Positions 44,259-53,087 of a stretch of DNA of 64,000 bases are shown here, piece by piece (position 1 is the stretch's first letter; each line of letters opens with the position of its first letter). The notes under the pieces are model-generated. The model had not been told where the DNA came from, searched no databases, and saw only the letters and a program-made list of their open reading frames with translations. The stretch is from NCBI GenBank assembly GCA_045586595.1, contig JAZNAQ010000011.1, positions 1 through 64,000 of the forward strand, given 5' to 3'. Source of the DNA: SIG480 sp045586595 (GTDB lineage: Bacteria; Bacillota; Clostridia; Oscillospirales; JAAYXM01). Made by a program: the position numbers and the translations under genes.

Positions 44259-44271
44259 TTATTAAGACCTA

Positions 44272-44472
44272 TTAGTTGCAGGAGCGATTTCTTCTGTAGG
44301 GGCAATCATCGCAATCGCAGTGATTGCAGCAGTTATCCCTATAATCATCCTGTCGTTCACAGCTATCAGCGCCGCCTGCATCTACATATCTCATTCTTAC
44401 ATTCTGGCAGAGAGAGTTTCTTCTGTTATTGTTGCATCTGTTGCAGCAAAAAAAATTTGAAAAAAGGCACAT
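44272..44472 (-). CDS. Cysteine-rich small protein (12 Cys in 66 residues)
   Basis: 66-aa protein with a hydrophobic-Cys head (MCLFSNFFCCNRC), an Asn/Arg-rich stretch, and a Cys/Asp-rich tail (CCNHCDCDDCPY). GAGGAGGAA lies 7 nt before the ATG at 44472, and a terminator follows. I recognise no family. Its composition (Cys, Asn, Asp, Arg) resembles small cross-linked spore-coat proteins or metal-binding peptides; both are inference. Monocistronic and divergent from the AI-2E-family gene. Confidence 0.65.
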   Translation of the reverse strand: MCLFSNFFCCNRCNNNRRNSLCQNVRMRYVDAGGADSCERQDDYRDNCCNHCDCDDCPYRRNRSCN

Positions 44473-44563
44473 GGGTGCTTCCTCCTCACAAAACTTTGCG
44501 GACAACTTTTCTTGTCCGCCCCATTATATGCAAAGAGTTTTAATAGTGTTAACATATCGCGAA

Positions 44564-44592
44564 TTGCCATATTGTTTGAAATGTGTTATAAT
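44564..44592 (+). promoter_or_regulatory. Promoter of the AI-2E-family gene
   Basis: TTGCCA - 17 bp - TATAAT. Confidence 0.75.
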
Positions 44593-44627
44593 CTGCGTGT
44601 TAAAAGTTTATGATTGGATGGAAATTT

Positions 44628-45794
44628 ATGAAAGTAAAATGGACAGAAGAAACCACATCACGGGTTGTAGCATATTCAGCAGTACTTATCATTGCTATAG
44701 CATTTTATTTTTTAATCGAAAACATTGGCGGAATATTTAATACTCTAAAGGACTTTTGGAGTATTCTTTCACCCTTTATTATCGGTTTTGTCATAGCGTA
44801 CCTCCTCACCCGACCGGTAAATTCTCTGCAAAAATTTTTAAACCGCCTTTTTTTCAAAAAAACAAAAAAGCAGCATTCGATAAACCGCGGAATCTCTATC
44901 GCAGCGGTAATTATACTTGTTCTTATAATCCTCGCTCTCGTTGTGTATTCGATTGTCCCTCAGCTTGTTGACAGCGTTACGACACTTGCAAAAAACGCAG
45001 ATGGGTATATCAAATCAATCAACACTCTGTTGGATAAAACTTTTTCTCATTTTAATATAGACGCAAGCTTCTTAAACGATTTTCTCGGCTCGTCTCAGGA
45101 GCTCTTCAAAAAGCTTACCGAATACATTGCCGCAGGGCTGCCGAAACTCCTCGATTTCTCGGTTTCAATCGGCTCGGGTATTTCAAACTTTTTTATCGGT
45201 TTCATCATTTCAATATATATGCTCAGTGGAAAGGAGCGTTTTTCCGCTCAGATAAAAAAATTGCTTTTCGCGCTGTTTCCTAAAAAGTTTGTCGACGAAA
45301 CGGTTTCTGCCTTTAGATATATGCACGAAACATTCGGAAAGTATTTTTCCGGTCAAATTCTTGACAGCTTAATTCTCGGAATAATATGCTTTATCCTCAT
45401 GTCTATATTCAAAATGGAATATGCACTTCTCATTAGCATGATTATTATGATAACTAATTTCATACCGTTTGTCGGCCCGTTTATAGGAGCTATTCCAAGT
45501 GCATTTATCCTGCTTATGGTTAATCCCGCAAAAGCAATCTGGTTCATTGTTATGATTATAGTCCTGCAACAGCTTGACGGAAATGTACTCGCGCCTAAAA
45601 TAGTGGGCAAAACCACGGGTTTGTCCTCTTTCTGGGTTGTATTCTCAATTCTTGTAGGCGGCGGGCTTTTCGGTGTAGCAGGAGTTATTCTCGCAGTCCC
45701 CGCATTTTCTGTTGTATATACATTCACCAAGCGGTATATCGAATCCCGGCTCAAGACAAAAGGATTATCCTCAAACACAAGAGATTATTACTAA
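44628..45794 (+). CDS. AI-2E family transporter / PerM-like permease
   Basis: 388-aa membrane protein of the AI-2E transporter superfamily (YdiK/YtvI/PerM). Hydrophobic helices lie at both ends, with a variable middle loop. The family signature is near FGKYFSGQILDSLILG, and FIPFVGPFIGAIPSAFILL and LDGNVLAPKIVGKTTGLS are classic. Some members are Na+/H+ antiporters and some export signalling compounds; YtvI-type members occur in sporulation. Specificity unknown. The likely start is ATG 44628. Confidence 0.92.
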   Translation: MKVKWTEETTSRVVAYSAVLIIAIAFYFLIENIGGIFNTLKDFWSILSPFIIGFVIAYLLTRPVNSLQKFLNRLFFKKTKKQHSINRGISIAAVIILVLIILALVVYSIVPQLVDSVTTLAKNADGYIKSINTLLDKTFSHFNIDASFLNDFLGSSQELFKKLTEYIAAGLPKLLDFSVSIGSGISNFFIGFIISIYMLSGKERFSAQIKKLLFALFPKKFVDETVSAFRYMHETFGKYFSGQILDSLILGIICFILMSIFKMEYALLISMIIMITNFIPFVGPFIGAIPSAFILLMVNPAKAIWFIVMIIVLQQLDGNVLAPKIVGKTTGLSSFWVVFSILVGGGLFGVAGVILAVPAFSVVYTFTKRYIESRLKTKGLSSNTRDYY

Positions 45795-45800
45795 AAGAAA

Positions 45801-45835
45801 AGAAGCTTCGCGTTTTGTTGCGAAGCTTCTTTTTA
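45801..45835. terminator. Bidirectional terminator
   Basis: AGAAGCTTCGC / GCGAAGCTTCT stem with an 8-nt loop and T-runs, between convergent genes. Confidence 0.88.
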
Positions 45836-46534
45836 TAATGATTTTAAATATTTTACCTCACGCTCTGTAAGGTGACGCCACCTTCCCGCAGGCATTTTCT
45901 CAAGGGCAAGGTCTCCGATTGTTACACGCTTTAAGCGAATCACCTGAAGGTTTGCCGCTTCACACATACGCCGTATCTGGCGGTTTCTACCCTCTCGAAT
46001 TACTATGTGCAAAAGCCCGCCGTCAGAGTTTTCGCGAAGCACTGTTACATCTGCCGGCCGCGTTTCTTTTCCGTCAATCATTATTGGAGATTTAAGTGTT
46101 GTCAGCGAGTCCTCGAGGTGTCCGCGTACTGTTACAATATATCCCTTTGGAATATCATGCGACGGGTGAGTAAGGCGATATGTCAGTTCACCGTCATTTG
46201 TCATAAGCAACAAACCCTCTGAATTATAATCAAGCCTGCCGACCGGGTGCACTCGCGTACCAACATCAACAAGCTCACTCACAGTTTTTCTGTCATGCTC
46301 GTCGTCAAGTGTTGTTATATAACCTCTAGGCTTGTTAAGCATTATATAATACTTGGTTGCCCCCGAAATTACCTTTCCGCAAACTTCAATAACATCACTT
46401 GAAGCATCTGCCTTATCGCCCAAAGACGCAACAGCTCCGTTAACCCTAACCTTACCGTCAATTATAAGTTTTTCAGCGTTGCGTCTTGAACACTCTCCGC
46501 ACGCTGCTATTATCTTCTGCAATCTTTCAAGCAT
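45833..46534 (-). CDS. RluB/RsuA-family rRNA pseudouridine synthase
   Basis: 233-aa enzyme with an N-terminal S4 RNA-binding domain (RLQKIIAACGECSRRNAEKLI, VRVNG) and a pseudouridine synthase core. Catalytic Asp is in VGRLDYNSEGLLLMTNDG. The C-terminal REGRNRQIRRMCEA is diagnostic of the RsuA/RluB/E/F group. The 23S target (position 2605 type) is inferred for the RluB branch. Lies downstream of rsmE on the minus strand. Confidence 0.92.
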   Translation of the reverse strand: MLERLQKIIAACGECSRRNAEKLIIDGKVRVNGAVASLGDKADASSDVIEVCGKVISGATKYYIMLNKPRGYITTLDDEHDRKTVSELVDVGTRVHPVGRLDYNSEGLLLMTNDGELTYRLTHPSHDIPKGYIVTVRGHLEDSLTTLKSPIMIDGKETRPADVTVLRENSDGGLLHIVIREGRNRQIRRMCEAANLQVIRLKRVTIGDLALEKMPAGRWRHLTEREVKYLKSL

Positions 46535-46573
46535 TTATATCTCTCCGTCTGAATTTGTTGTTTATAAAAATTA

Positions 46574-47308
46574 TTACCAATCACCCAACTCATACATCAC
46601 AGCAGTACACGCCGCGAGCGGTGCGGTTTCCGTTCTGAGTATTCTTGGGCCGAGCGTGACTGTGCTTATGCCATTTTCCCGTGCTGTCATCGCCTCTGAA
46701 TCATCAAAGCCGCCCTCAGGGCCAACAATTATGTTGATTCTCTTTTTTGAAGATGCTGTTAAGACATCTCGAAGTTTTATATTTTCTTCGCACTCATACG
46801 GCATTATGTTAAGCGCGTCTTCACACCCTACCATACTCGCAACAGCCTCATTAAAGCTAATCATACTGCAAACCTCAGGGATAACCCCTCGCCCGCTCTG
46901 CTTGGCTGCCTCGGCTGCAATCTTTTGCCACCTTATGATTTTTTTATCGCCGTCAGATGGCCGGCTCACCGCGCGCTTTGTTATAACGGGAACAATTTTA
47001 GAAACGCCGAGCTCAACACATTTTTGTACTATATAATCCATCTTGTCGCTCTTTGGCATTCCTTGATACAGAGTAATCTCCAAATCAGCCTCTGCACGGT
47101 TTTGTTCGCTTTCTACTATATCTGCAACAACCCGGTCAGCAGAAATTTCAATTATTTTACATTCATAGTCAGTTTTGCACTTGTCGCACACGGTCAAAGT
47201 ATCGTCAATTCGGAGCCGAAGCACCTTTGCAATATGCTTTACGTCATCGCCCGTAATATAAACTTTATTGTCTGTAATCTGACTTTTGTCAACGAAAAAC
47301 CTCGGCAA
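46574..47308 (-). CDS. rsmE: 16S rRNA m3U1498 methyltransferase
   Basis: 244-aa SPOUT-class methyltransferase. It has an N-terminal PUA-like part (MPRFFVDKSQI, GDDVKHIAKVLR) and the knot end (NIIVGPEGGFDDSEA, TLGPRILRTETAPLAA). Methylates N3 of U1498 in 16S rRNA. The start codon has a weak ribosome site. Confidence 0.95.
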   Translation of the reverse strand: MPRFFVDKSQITDNKVYITGDDVKHIAKVLRLRIDDTLTVCDKCKTDYECKIIEISADRVVADIVESEQNRAEADLEITLYQGMPKSDKMDYIVQKCVELGVSKIVPVITKRAVSRPSDGDKKIIRWQKIAAEAAKQSGRGVIPEVCSMISFNEAVASMVGCEDALNIMPYECEENIKLRDVLTASSKKRINIIVGPEGGFDDSEAMTARENGISTVTLGPRILRTETAPLAACTAVMYELGDW

Positions 47309-47396
47309 TTAAAAGCACCCTTTCGGCCATGAGTATTTTTTACAATTATACCAAACTTCATAAGGTTTTACAAGAAATCTTTTAAGCATTTGACTA

Positions 47397-47425
47397 TTTA
47401 CAATAAAACAGAACTCTGATATTAT
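47397..47425 (+). promoter_or_regulatory. Promoter of the SemiSWEET gene
   Basis: TTTACA - 17 bp - TATTAT. Confidence 0.6.
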
Positions 47426-47448
47426 TTTCAAAAAAGGAGGATGCTTAT

Positions 47449-47751
47449 ATGTCAGAATTATTGGAAATTGCAATGATAGTAAGTTTCGGTGCTTCCTGGC
47501 CGATGGGGGTAATAAAATCCTATAAGGCGAGAACAGCAAAGGGCAAGAGCCTTGCATTTCTGTGCCTGATTCTTTTCGGCTATGTTGCAGGTATTGCTTC
47601 AAAGTTTATGAACCCTTCATATATGGCAGAATTCAGCTCAAAGTGGTATGTACTTTTCTTCTATATATTAAACTTTGTTATGGTTGCTGCAGACCTCGGC
47701 ATATACTTCAGAAACAGGCGACTTGATAAGACAAACGGCGTGATTGCATAG
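47449..47751 (+). CDS. SemiSWEET-like PQ-loop transporter
   Basis: 100-aa protein with three transmembrane helices, the half-transporter size of SemiSWEETs, which work as dimers. The helix-1 Pro motif (SFGASWPMGVIKSYKARTAKG) replaces the classic PQ, and helix 3 ends NFVMVAADLGIYFRNRR. SemiSWEETs usually carry sugars; the substrate here is unknown. AAAGGAGGA precedes the ATG. The Trp T-box/trpB transcript starts just downstream, but from its own promoter. Confidence 0.8.
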   Translation: MSELLEIAMIVSFGASWPMGVIKSYKARTAKGKSLAFLCLILFGYVAGIASKFMNPSYMAEFSSKWYVLFFYILNFVMVAADLGIYFRNRRLDKTNGVIA

Positions 47752-47770
47752 CTCATTTTCATATTTTCTA

Positions 47771-47799
47771 TTGACAAGCAAAAAACAAAATGATATAAT
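47771..47799 (+). promoter_or_regulatory. trpB leader promoter
   Basis: Consensus TTGACA - 17 bp - TATAAT; transcription would start near 47806. Confidence 0.85.
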
Positions 47800-47844
47800 G
47801 CTTTACAAGTTAATACACTAAACCGTTGAAGCGGAGATAAAGGT

Positions 47845-48094
47845 GATTATGCTTCCACAGAGAGCCCGCGGCGCTGAGAGTCGGGTGAAAAACAAGTCAT
47901 CAAATGGACCGCTGAGGGTGCAGTCAAATGCGGTTTTCCGCAGAGTATTCTGCAACGTGCAGGCATACGTCAGTTGCCGGGGATATATTGGTATCCTGCC
48001 AAGCGCACGGCAAGTTGCCGTGAATCAAGGTGGCACCGCGGATAAGTTTTTATTCGTCCTTGACAGATAATACACTTCTGTCAAGGGCGTTTTT
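47845..48094 (+). promoter_or_regulatory. T-box leader, probably tryptophan-specific
   Basis: Conserved T-box motif AAGGTGGCACCGCG at 48027-48040. The antiterminator pairs TCAAGG (48025-48030) with CCTTGA (48058-48063). The competing terminator is CGTCCTTGACAG (48055-48066) with CTGTCAAGGGCG (48078-48089), followed by T5. Stem I has AGAGAGCCCGCGG and GCTGAGAG. The likely specifier is TGG (47905-47907) in AAATGGACC, that is Trp, which fits the trpB gene it controls. Uncharged tRNA-Trp would switch the gene on. Confidence 0.88.
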
Positions 48095-48146
48095 GTTTCT
48101 CTTCTAAAATATCTGAATACTTTTAAAATTCATGGAGGAAATTGCT

Positions 48147-49364
48147 ATGACACACAACAACATAAACTTTGACACATACTTCAAAAACTATCCCGACAAA
48201 GACGGTTTCTTCGGCAAATACGGCGGAGCATATATCCCCAACGATTTAAAAAAAGCAATGGAAGAAATCACCGAGGCATACTTTACAATCTGCAAATCAA
48301 GCAAATTCATAAGCGAGCTTCGCAGAATCCGCAAGGAGTTCCAAGGCCGCCCTACCCCTGTTTCTTATCTTGAACGCCTTTCCTCAACGCTCGGCAATGT
48401 CCAGCTGTATGTAAAACGAGAAGACTTAAACCACACCGGTGCTCACAAGCTCAATCACTGTATGGGCGAAGCACTGCTTGCCAAATACATGGGCAAGAAA
48501 AAGGTCATTGCAGAAACAGGCGCAGGCCAGCACGGCGTTGCTCTTGCCACTGCCGCGGCATACTTCGGCCTTGAGTGTGATATTTACATGGGCGCCGTTG
48601 ACATCAAGAAGCAGGCTCCCAATGTCGCAAGAATGAAAATTCTCGGTGCAAACGTAATTGAAGTAACCCACGGCCTTGCAACGCTTAAAGAAGCAGTAGA
48701 CGCGGCATTTGAGGCATATGCGAAGGATTATAAAAACAGCATCTACTGCATAGGCTCAGTTGTCGGCCCGCATCCGTTCCCGATGATGGTGCGCGACTTC
48801 CAGAGCGTTGTCGGCATTGAGGCAAGAGAACAATTTGTATCAATGACAGGTGAACTTCCCGACGCCATTGTTGCATGTGTCGGAGGAGGCTCAAATGCGG
48901 CGGGCTTCTTCGCGGGCTTCTTAAATGACCCTGTTGATATTTACGGCGTCGAGCCGCTTGGTAAGGGGCCGAAGCTCGGTGACCACGCAGCAAGCCTTCA
49001 GTACGGAACAGAAGGCGTTATGCATGGTTTTAACAGTATAATGCTCAAAGATGAAAACGGCGAGCCCGCACCGGTTTACTCCGTAGCAAGCGGTCTTGAC
49101 TATCCCTCCTCCGGCCCTGAGCACGCATTCCTCCACGACATTGGAAGAGTAAAGTACGATGTTGCGTCTGACGATGAAACAATAGACGCGTTCTTTACAC
49201 TTTCAAGGCTTGAGGGTATAATCCCTGCCATAGAGAGCTCTCACGCTGTTGCTTATGCAATGAGGCTTGCAAAGGAAATGGGAAAGGGCTCAATCCTCAT
49301 CAACCTCTCCGGTCGCGGCGACAAGGACATGGACTATATCATAGAAAACTACGGCATAAGATAA
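48147..49364 (+). CDS. trpB: Tryptophan synthase beta chain (lone trpB)
   Basis: 405-aa PLP enzyme joining indole and serine to make tryptophan. PLP Lys is in HTGAHKLNHCMG. ETGAGQHGVA, the phosphate-binding CVGGGSNAAGF and GPHPFPMMVRDFQ also match TrpB. No trpA, nor any other trp gene, is adjacent, so it may use free indole from gut neighbours rather than channelled indole (inference). Control by the upstream T-box ties it to tryptophan starvation. GGAGGAA before 48147 gives the start. Confidence 0.95.
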   Translation: MTHNNINFDTYFKNYPDKDGFFGKYGGAYIPNDLKKAMEEITEAYFTICKSSKFISELRRIRKEFQGRPTPVSYLERLSSTLGNVQLYVKREDLNHTGAHKLNHCMGEALLAKYMGKKKVIAETGAGQHGVALATAAAYFGLECDIYMGAVDIKKQAPNVARMKILGANVIEVTHGLATLKEAVDAAFEAYAKDYKNSIYCIGSVVGPHPFPMMVRDFQSVVGIEAREQFVSMTGELPDAIVACVGGGSNAAGFFAGFLNDPVDIYGVEPLGKGPKLGDHAASLQYGTEGVMHGFNSIMLKDENGEPAPVYSVASGLDYPSSGPEHAFLHDIGRVKYDVASDDETIDAFFTLSRLEGIIPAIESSHAVAYAMRLAKEMGKGSILINLSGRGDKDMDYIIENYGIR

Positions 49365-49369
49365 TTATA

Positions 49370-49407
49370 AAAAATCACACAACCGTTTTTACGGTTGTGT
49401 GATTTTT
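49370..49407. terminator. Bidirectional terminator, trpB / DUF212
   Basis: AAAAATCACACAACCGT-TTTT-ACGGTTGTGTGATTTTT. Confidence 0.92.
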
Positions 49408-49409
49408 CT

Positions 49410-49871
49410 TTAAAAGAGTATGTGATACATCAGAAAGGCATTGGCTACACCAAGAAGAATACCCGATGCCACCTGCACAGGGGTATGCCCAACAAACTCC
49501 TTGAGCTTAACCTCGGGTAGCTCCTTCGCGGCAAGCACATTAAACGAATCTATTATTTCATTTAAAAGCACCGCCTGCTTACCGGTTTCAAGCCTTACTC
49601 CCATTGCATCATGGCAAACGATAATTGCAAGAATTATGCTTAAAGCAAATTCAAAGCAATGAGTGCCGTATACAATCCCACATATTGTTGCAAGCGACGA
49701 CACCGTGGCAGAATGTCCACTCGGCATACCGCCGTCGCCAAACAGGCGAGCAATATCAAACTTTTTATATATTATGGCATGTATTATCACCTTGAGCACC
49801 TGAGCGAGAAGCCACGAGGTTACACCCGTAACAAGAAAAGGGTTGGTGATTAAATCAACGAGCCATTTCAT
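49410..49871 (-). CDS. Divergent PAP2 (DUF212) family membrane protein
   Basis: 153-aa membrane protein of the DUF212/divergent PAP2 phosphatase family (AQVLKVIIHAI, GDGGMPSGHSATVSSLA, CHDAMGVRLETGKQA, LKEFVGHTPVQVASGILLG). The SGHS and GHTP motifs match phosphatase-like histidines, so a lipid-phosphate phosphatase role is plausible. GGGAGATG sets the start at 49871. Lies 26 bp downstream of tex. Confidence 0.9.
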   Translation of the reverse strand: MKWLVDLITNPFLVTGVTSWLLAQVLKVIIHAIIYKKFDIARLFGDGGMPSGHSATVSSLATICGIVYGTHCFEFALSIILAIIVCHDAMGVRLETGKQAVLLNEIIDSFNVLAAKELPEVKLKEFVGHTPVQVASGILLGVANAFLMYHILF

Positions 49872-49897
49872 ACTATTCATCTCCCGAATGTTTTATT

Positions 49898-52033
49898 CTA
49901 TATGTCTTTCATTGTAAGGCTGATACGCTTTTTGTCAACATCAACACCAAGTACCTTGACTGTAACAACGTCTCCAACCTTCAATACCTCTGATGGGTGT
50001 CGGATAAACTTATTGCTGATTTGAGATATGTGAACAAGGCCGTCCTGATGCACTCCTATATCAACAAACGCACCAAAATCAATAACGTTGCGAACTGTGC
50101 CCTTAAGCGTCATGCCCTCTTTCAGGTCCTTCATATCAAGCACATCCTCACGCAGAAGCGGAGGCGGAAGCTCGTCACGCGGGTCACGCCCCGGCTTTGA
50201 AAGCTCGCGCAGAATGTCCTGAAGGGTCGGAACACCCACACCAATACGCTCTGCCAATGACTGCAAGTCAATGTTGTGAGCAGCTTGCGCCGCTTGTGCC
50301 GCGTTCTTCGCATCGGCGCCGAGATGTGAAAGGAGCTCCTGGGCCGCCTTATACGACTCGGGGTGAACCCCCGTGTTGTCCAAAAAGTTTTTACTTTCCG
50401 GAACGCGCAAAAATCCTGCACACTGCTCAAACGCCTTTGCTCCGAGCTTTGGTACTTTCTTAAGCTCAGCGCGAGATTTAAAACTACCGTTTTCTTCACG
50501 GTATGCTACTATATTCTTACAGACCGCCGATGACAGGCCGGAAATGTGGCTAAGCAGCGCAGCAGAGGCTGTGTTAACATCAGCGCCGACACTGTTTACA
50601 CAATCCTCAACAACGCCGCCAAGAGCGGCTTCAAGGCGTTTCTGCGGCATATCGTGCTGATACTGCCCAACACCTATTGCTTTGGGCTCAATTTTTACAA
50701 GCTCTGCGAGCGGGTCCTGCAAACGGCGTGCGATTGATACTGCAGAGCGTAGCGTTAGGTCAAAGTCAGGCATTTCTTCTGCGGCAAGCTTTGACGCAGA
50801 ATATACCGATGCGCCCGCCTCGGACACAACCATATAAGCAACCTTTTGTGGAATTTCGCGCAATACCTTTGCACAAAAAAGCTCGGTTTCTTTTGAAGCA
50901 GTGCCGTTTCCGATTGCTATAATCTCAACGCCCCAGCGTGAAATTTTTTCTTTAAGTATATCTGCCGAGCGTTTTTCCTGCGCATCGCCGTGGGTAGGGT
51001 ATATAACAGATGTATCGAGCACCTTGCCTGTACGGTCTACAACAGCGAGCTTGCACCCTGTTCTATAGCCGGGGTCAAGCCCTATCGCAACCTTGTCCTT
51101 TACGGGAGGCGCCATAAGAAGCTGGCGGAGGTTTACACCAAAGAGTTTAATAGCGTCCTCGGATGCCTGCTCAGTAAGCTCTGCTCGTATTTCCCTCTCA
51201 ATCGACGGGTAAATAAGGCGCGAGTATGCATCGTCACACGCCGCCTTGACAAGCTCGGCACAGGCTGAACTGCCGTGAACATAAAGAGAGTGAATTGAGT
51301 TGAGCGGCCTTATCGGATCAGTATCAACCGACACCTTCAAAAATCCCTCTTTCTCACCGCGGTTGAGAGCAAGAACTCTGTGTCCTGCAAGCTTTTCAAC
51401 GCCCTGAGCAAACTCGTAATAGGTAGCATAAACGCTGTCTTCGTCGTCCTTTGCGGCGGATGAGGTAACAATTCCGTGAAAGCGAACAAGGTTACGCACA
51501 CGCTTGCGTACCTCAGCATTGTCTGAGACATCCTCGGCGATAATATCCTGTGCACCGCAGATTGCGGACTCTATATCGTCTACTCCCTTTTCAGAATCGA
51601 CGAAAGGCCCCGCAAGGTCATCAGGCTTTACACCAGTCGTCTGATTTTCCAGAATGGCCTGTGCCAAGGGCTCAAGCCCTTTCTCGCGTGCGACCGATGC
51701 GCGCGTTTTGCGCTTCGGTCGGAACGGACGGTATATATCGTCAATTTCAGAAAGTGTTTTAGCATTATCAAGCGCGGTTGAAATCTCATCGGTAAGGTTT
51801 CCCTGCGCCTCTATCAGCCCACGCACTTCTTCTCTGCGGGCATCAAGGTTTCTGAGATATTCGAGCTTGTCCGCAATTTGGCGGATAAGCTGGTCATCCA
51901 TAGTTCCGTGCTGTTCCTTACGGTATCGCGCAATAAACGGAATAGTGTTACCCTCATCAAGTAGTGCGATAATATTTTCAACATAGTCCTCACGGACTGA
52001 AAATTCTTCCGCAATGACGGCGGCATAAGACAT
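49898..52033 (-). CDS. Tex-family RNA-binding transcription accessory protein
   Basis: 711-aa Tex protein. It has a helical N-terminal region (EEFSVREDYVENIIALLDEGNTIPFIARYRKE), a YqgF/RuvC-like fold (KVAIGLDPGYRTGCKLAVVD), helix-hairpin-helix units (AYREENGSFKSRAELKKVPKLG) and a C-terminal S1 domain (LKEGMTLKGTVRNVIDFGAFVDIGVHQDGLVHISQ). It binds nucleic acids and RNA polymerase and influences gene expression and stress tolerance in many bacteria. Full length. Confidence 0.95.
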   Translation of the reverse strand: MSYAAVIAEEFSVREDYVENIIALLDEGNTIPFIARYRKEQHGTMDDQLIRQIADKLEYLRNLDARREEVRGLIEAQGNLTDEISTALDNAKTLSEIDDIYRPFRPKRKTRASVAREKGLEPLAQAILENQTTGVKPDDLAGPFVDSEKGVDDIESAICGAQDIIAEDVSDNAEVRKRVRNLVRFHGIVTSSAAKDDEDSVYATYYEFAQGVEKLAGHRVLALNRGEKEGFLKVSVDTDPIRPLNSIHSLYVHGSSACAELVKAACDDAYSRLIYPSIEREIRAELTEQASEDAIKLFGVNLRQLLMAPPVKDKVAIGLDPGYRTGCKLAVVDRTGKVLDTSVIYPTHGDAQEKRSADILKEKISRWGVEIIAIGNGTASKETELFCAKVLREIPQKVAYMVVSEAGASVYSASKLAAEEMPDFDLTLRSAVSIARRLQDPLAELVKIEPKAIGVGQYQHDMPQKRLEAALGGVVEDCVNSVGADVNTASAALLSHISGLSSAVCKNIVAYREENGSFKSRAELKKVPKLGAKAFEQCAGFLRVPESKNFLDNTGVHPESYKAAQELLSHLGADAKNAAQAAQAAHNIDLQSLAERIGVGVPTLQDILRELSKPGRDPRDELPPPLLREDVLDMKDLKEGMTLKGTVRNVIDFGAFVDIGVHQDGLVHISQISNKFIRHPSEVLKVGDVVTVKVLGVDVDKKRISLTMKDI

Positions 52034-52117
52034 AGATATTTTTCTCCTTTCGAAAGGTCATTCTTCAATAGTTTAAGTATAACATCTTACGGAGTTTAAT
52101 TCAAGTTTCCATTATGG

Positions 52118-52146
52118 TTGACACTCCTCAGTTATAATTGTATTAT
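52118..52146 (+). promoter_or_regulatory. Promoter of the TIGR04076 gene
   Basis: TTGACA - 17 bp - TATTAT, about 95 bp before the start codon. Confidence 0.75.
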
Positions 52147-52241
52147 ATATCAAGAGAAGCTTTCTCGGATATGTTTAACAACAGAGGTCTATTGCGGTAA
52201 CACAATATCCGCACAGTACAAAAAAGAGAGTGTGACAGTTA

Positions 52242-52556
52242 ATGAAAAAATGTAAAATTACCGTGATGAGAATGGCACGGTACGACGATTTAATCAAGAA
52301 ATATGAAAACCCGATTGAGCATGCTTGCAACATGAAAGAAGGCCAGGTTTTTATCTCAAATGGCTGGCAAAAGCCCGACGGAATGTGCGACAGTGCGTGG
52401 GAGAGTATGTCCCCGTTTGTTATGACACTTTCCCACGGCGGCGAAAGCCTTTATGACGGTTGGATGAAGAATAAGCGGTCTGCAATGATTTCCTGCAATG
52501 ATGGATTCAGACCCGTTAGTTTTTATATTGAAGCTCTTGATGAAGATGTAGACTGA
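52242..52556 (+). CDS. TIGR04076 family protein
   Basis: 104-aa small protein of the TIGR04076 family, with KEGQVFISNGWQKPDGMCDSAW, the LSHGG turn, and the family end CNDGFRPVSFYIEALD. The function is unknown; some relatives sit near metal or flavin enzymes. The Cys in MCDSAW and ISCNDG are conserved. Start ATG at 52242 after AAAGAGAGTG. The last intact gene before the mobile element. Confidence 0.85.
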   Translation: MKKCKITVMRMARYDDLIKKYENPIEHACNMKEGQVFISNGWQKPDGMCDSAWESMSPFVMTLSHGGESLYDGWMKNKRSAMISCNDGFRPVSFYIEALDEDVD

Positions 52557-52573
52557 TATCACAGATAAATAAT

Positions 52574-52606
52574 AAAGGTGCCGAAACATAATGTTTCGGC
52601 ACCTTT
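52574..52606. terminator. Bidirectional terminator
   Basis: Near-perfect palindrome: a 16-bp arm (AAAGGTGCCGAAACAT) and its complement with almost no loop; T-runs both ways. Separates the TIGR04076 gene from the catalase remnant. Confidence 0.9.
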
Positions 52607-52619
52607 ATTATTGTATTGT

Positions 52620-53087
52620 TTAACAACTCTCACACTTCGAACCATTCGAGCGGCGATTTGAGTTCTTTTTCATATCAAACGCAGGGTTGAATGCATAGAA
52701 GTTTTTGTAGTTCAGGTTCTCCTGAACATGACGCAACGCCTCACCGAAACGCTGGAAGTGAACTATCTCACGCTGACGAAGAAATTTTATTGGGTCGCAT
52801 ATATCAGGGTCGTCTATAAGGCGAAGAATATTATCATATGTCGTTCTCGCCTTCTGTTCTGCTGCAAGGTCCTCCATAAGGTCTGTTATTGGGTCACCTT
52901 TAACCTGGAAATTTGCCGCGGTCTGCGGGAATCCTGCCGCCGCCTGCGGATACGTTCCCACTGTGTGGTCAACAAAATACACATCAAATCCTGCAGCCTT
53001 AATCTGCTCAGGCGTCAAGTTGCGCGTAAGCTGGTGGACAATAGTCGCGATCATCTCCATATGCGCAAGTTCTTCTGTACCTACCTT
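52620..53087 (-). pseudogene. cotJC: CotJC-type manganese catalase, 3' fragment (5' part displaced by the mobile element)
   Basis: The last about 155 residues match CotJC manganese catalases of the spore coat: GTEELAHMEMIATIVHQLT (di-manganese ligands Glu and His), KGDPITDLMEDLAAEQKARTTYDNIL, FLRQREIVHFQRFGEALRHVQENLNYKNFYAFNP and a Lys/Ser/Cys tail. Family members have about 50-60 more residues upstream, including WVYEKKLQYPV, and these are missing. Homology stops at VGTEEL (53082-53084). Upstream DNA is unrelated and belongs to the element. The 5' part should lie beyond the element's far end. Confidence 0.87.
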
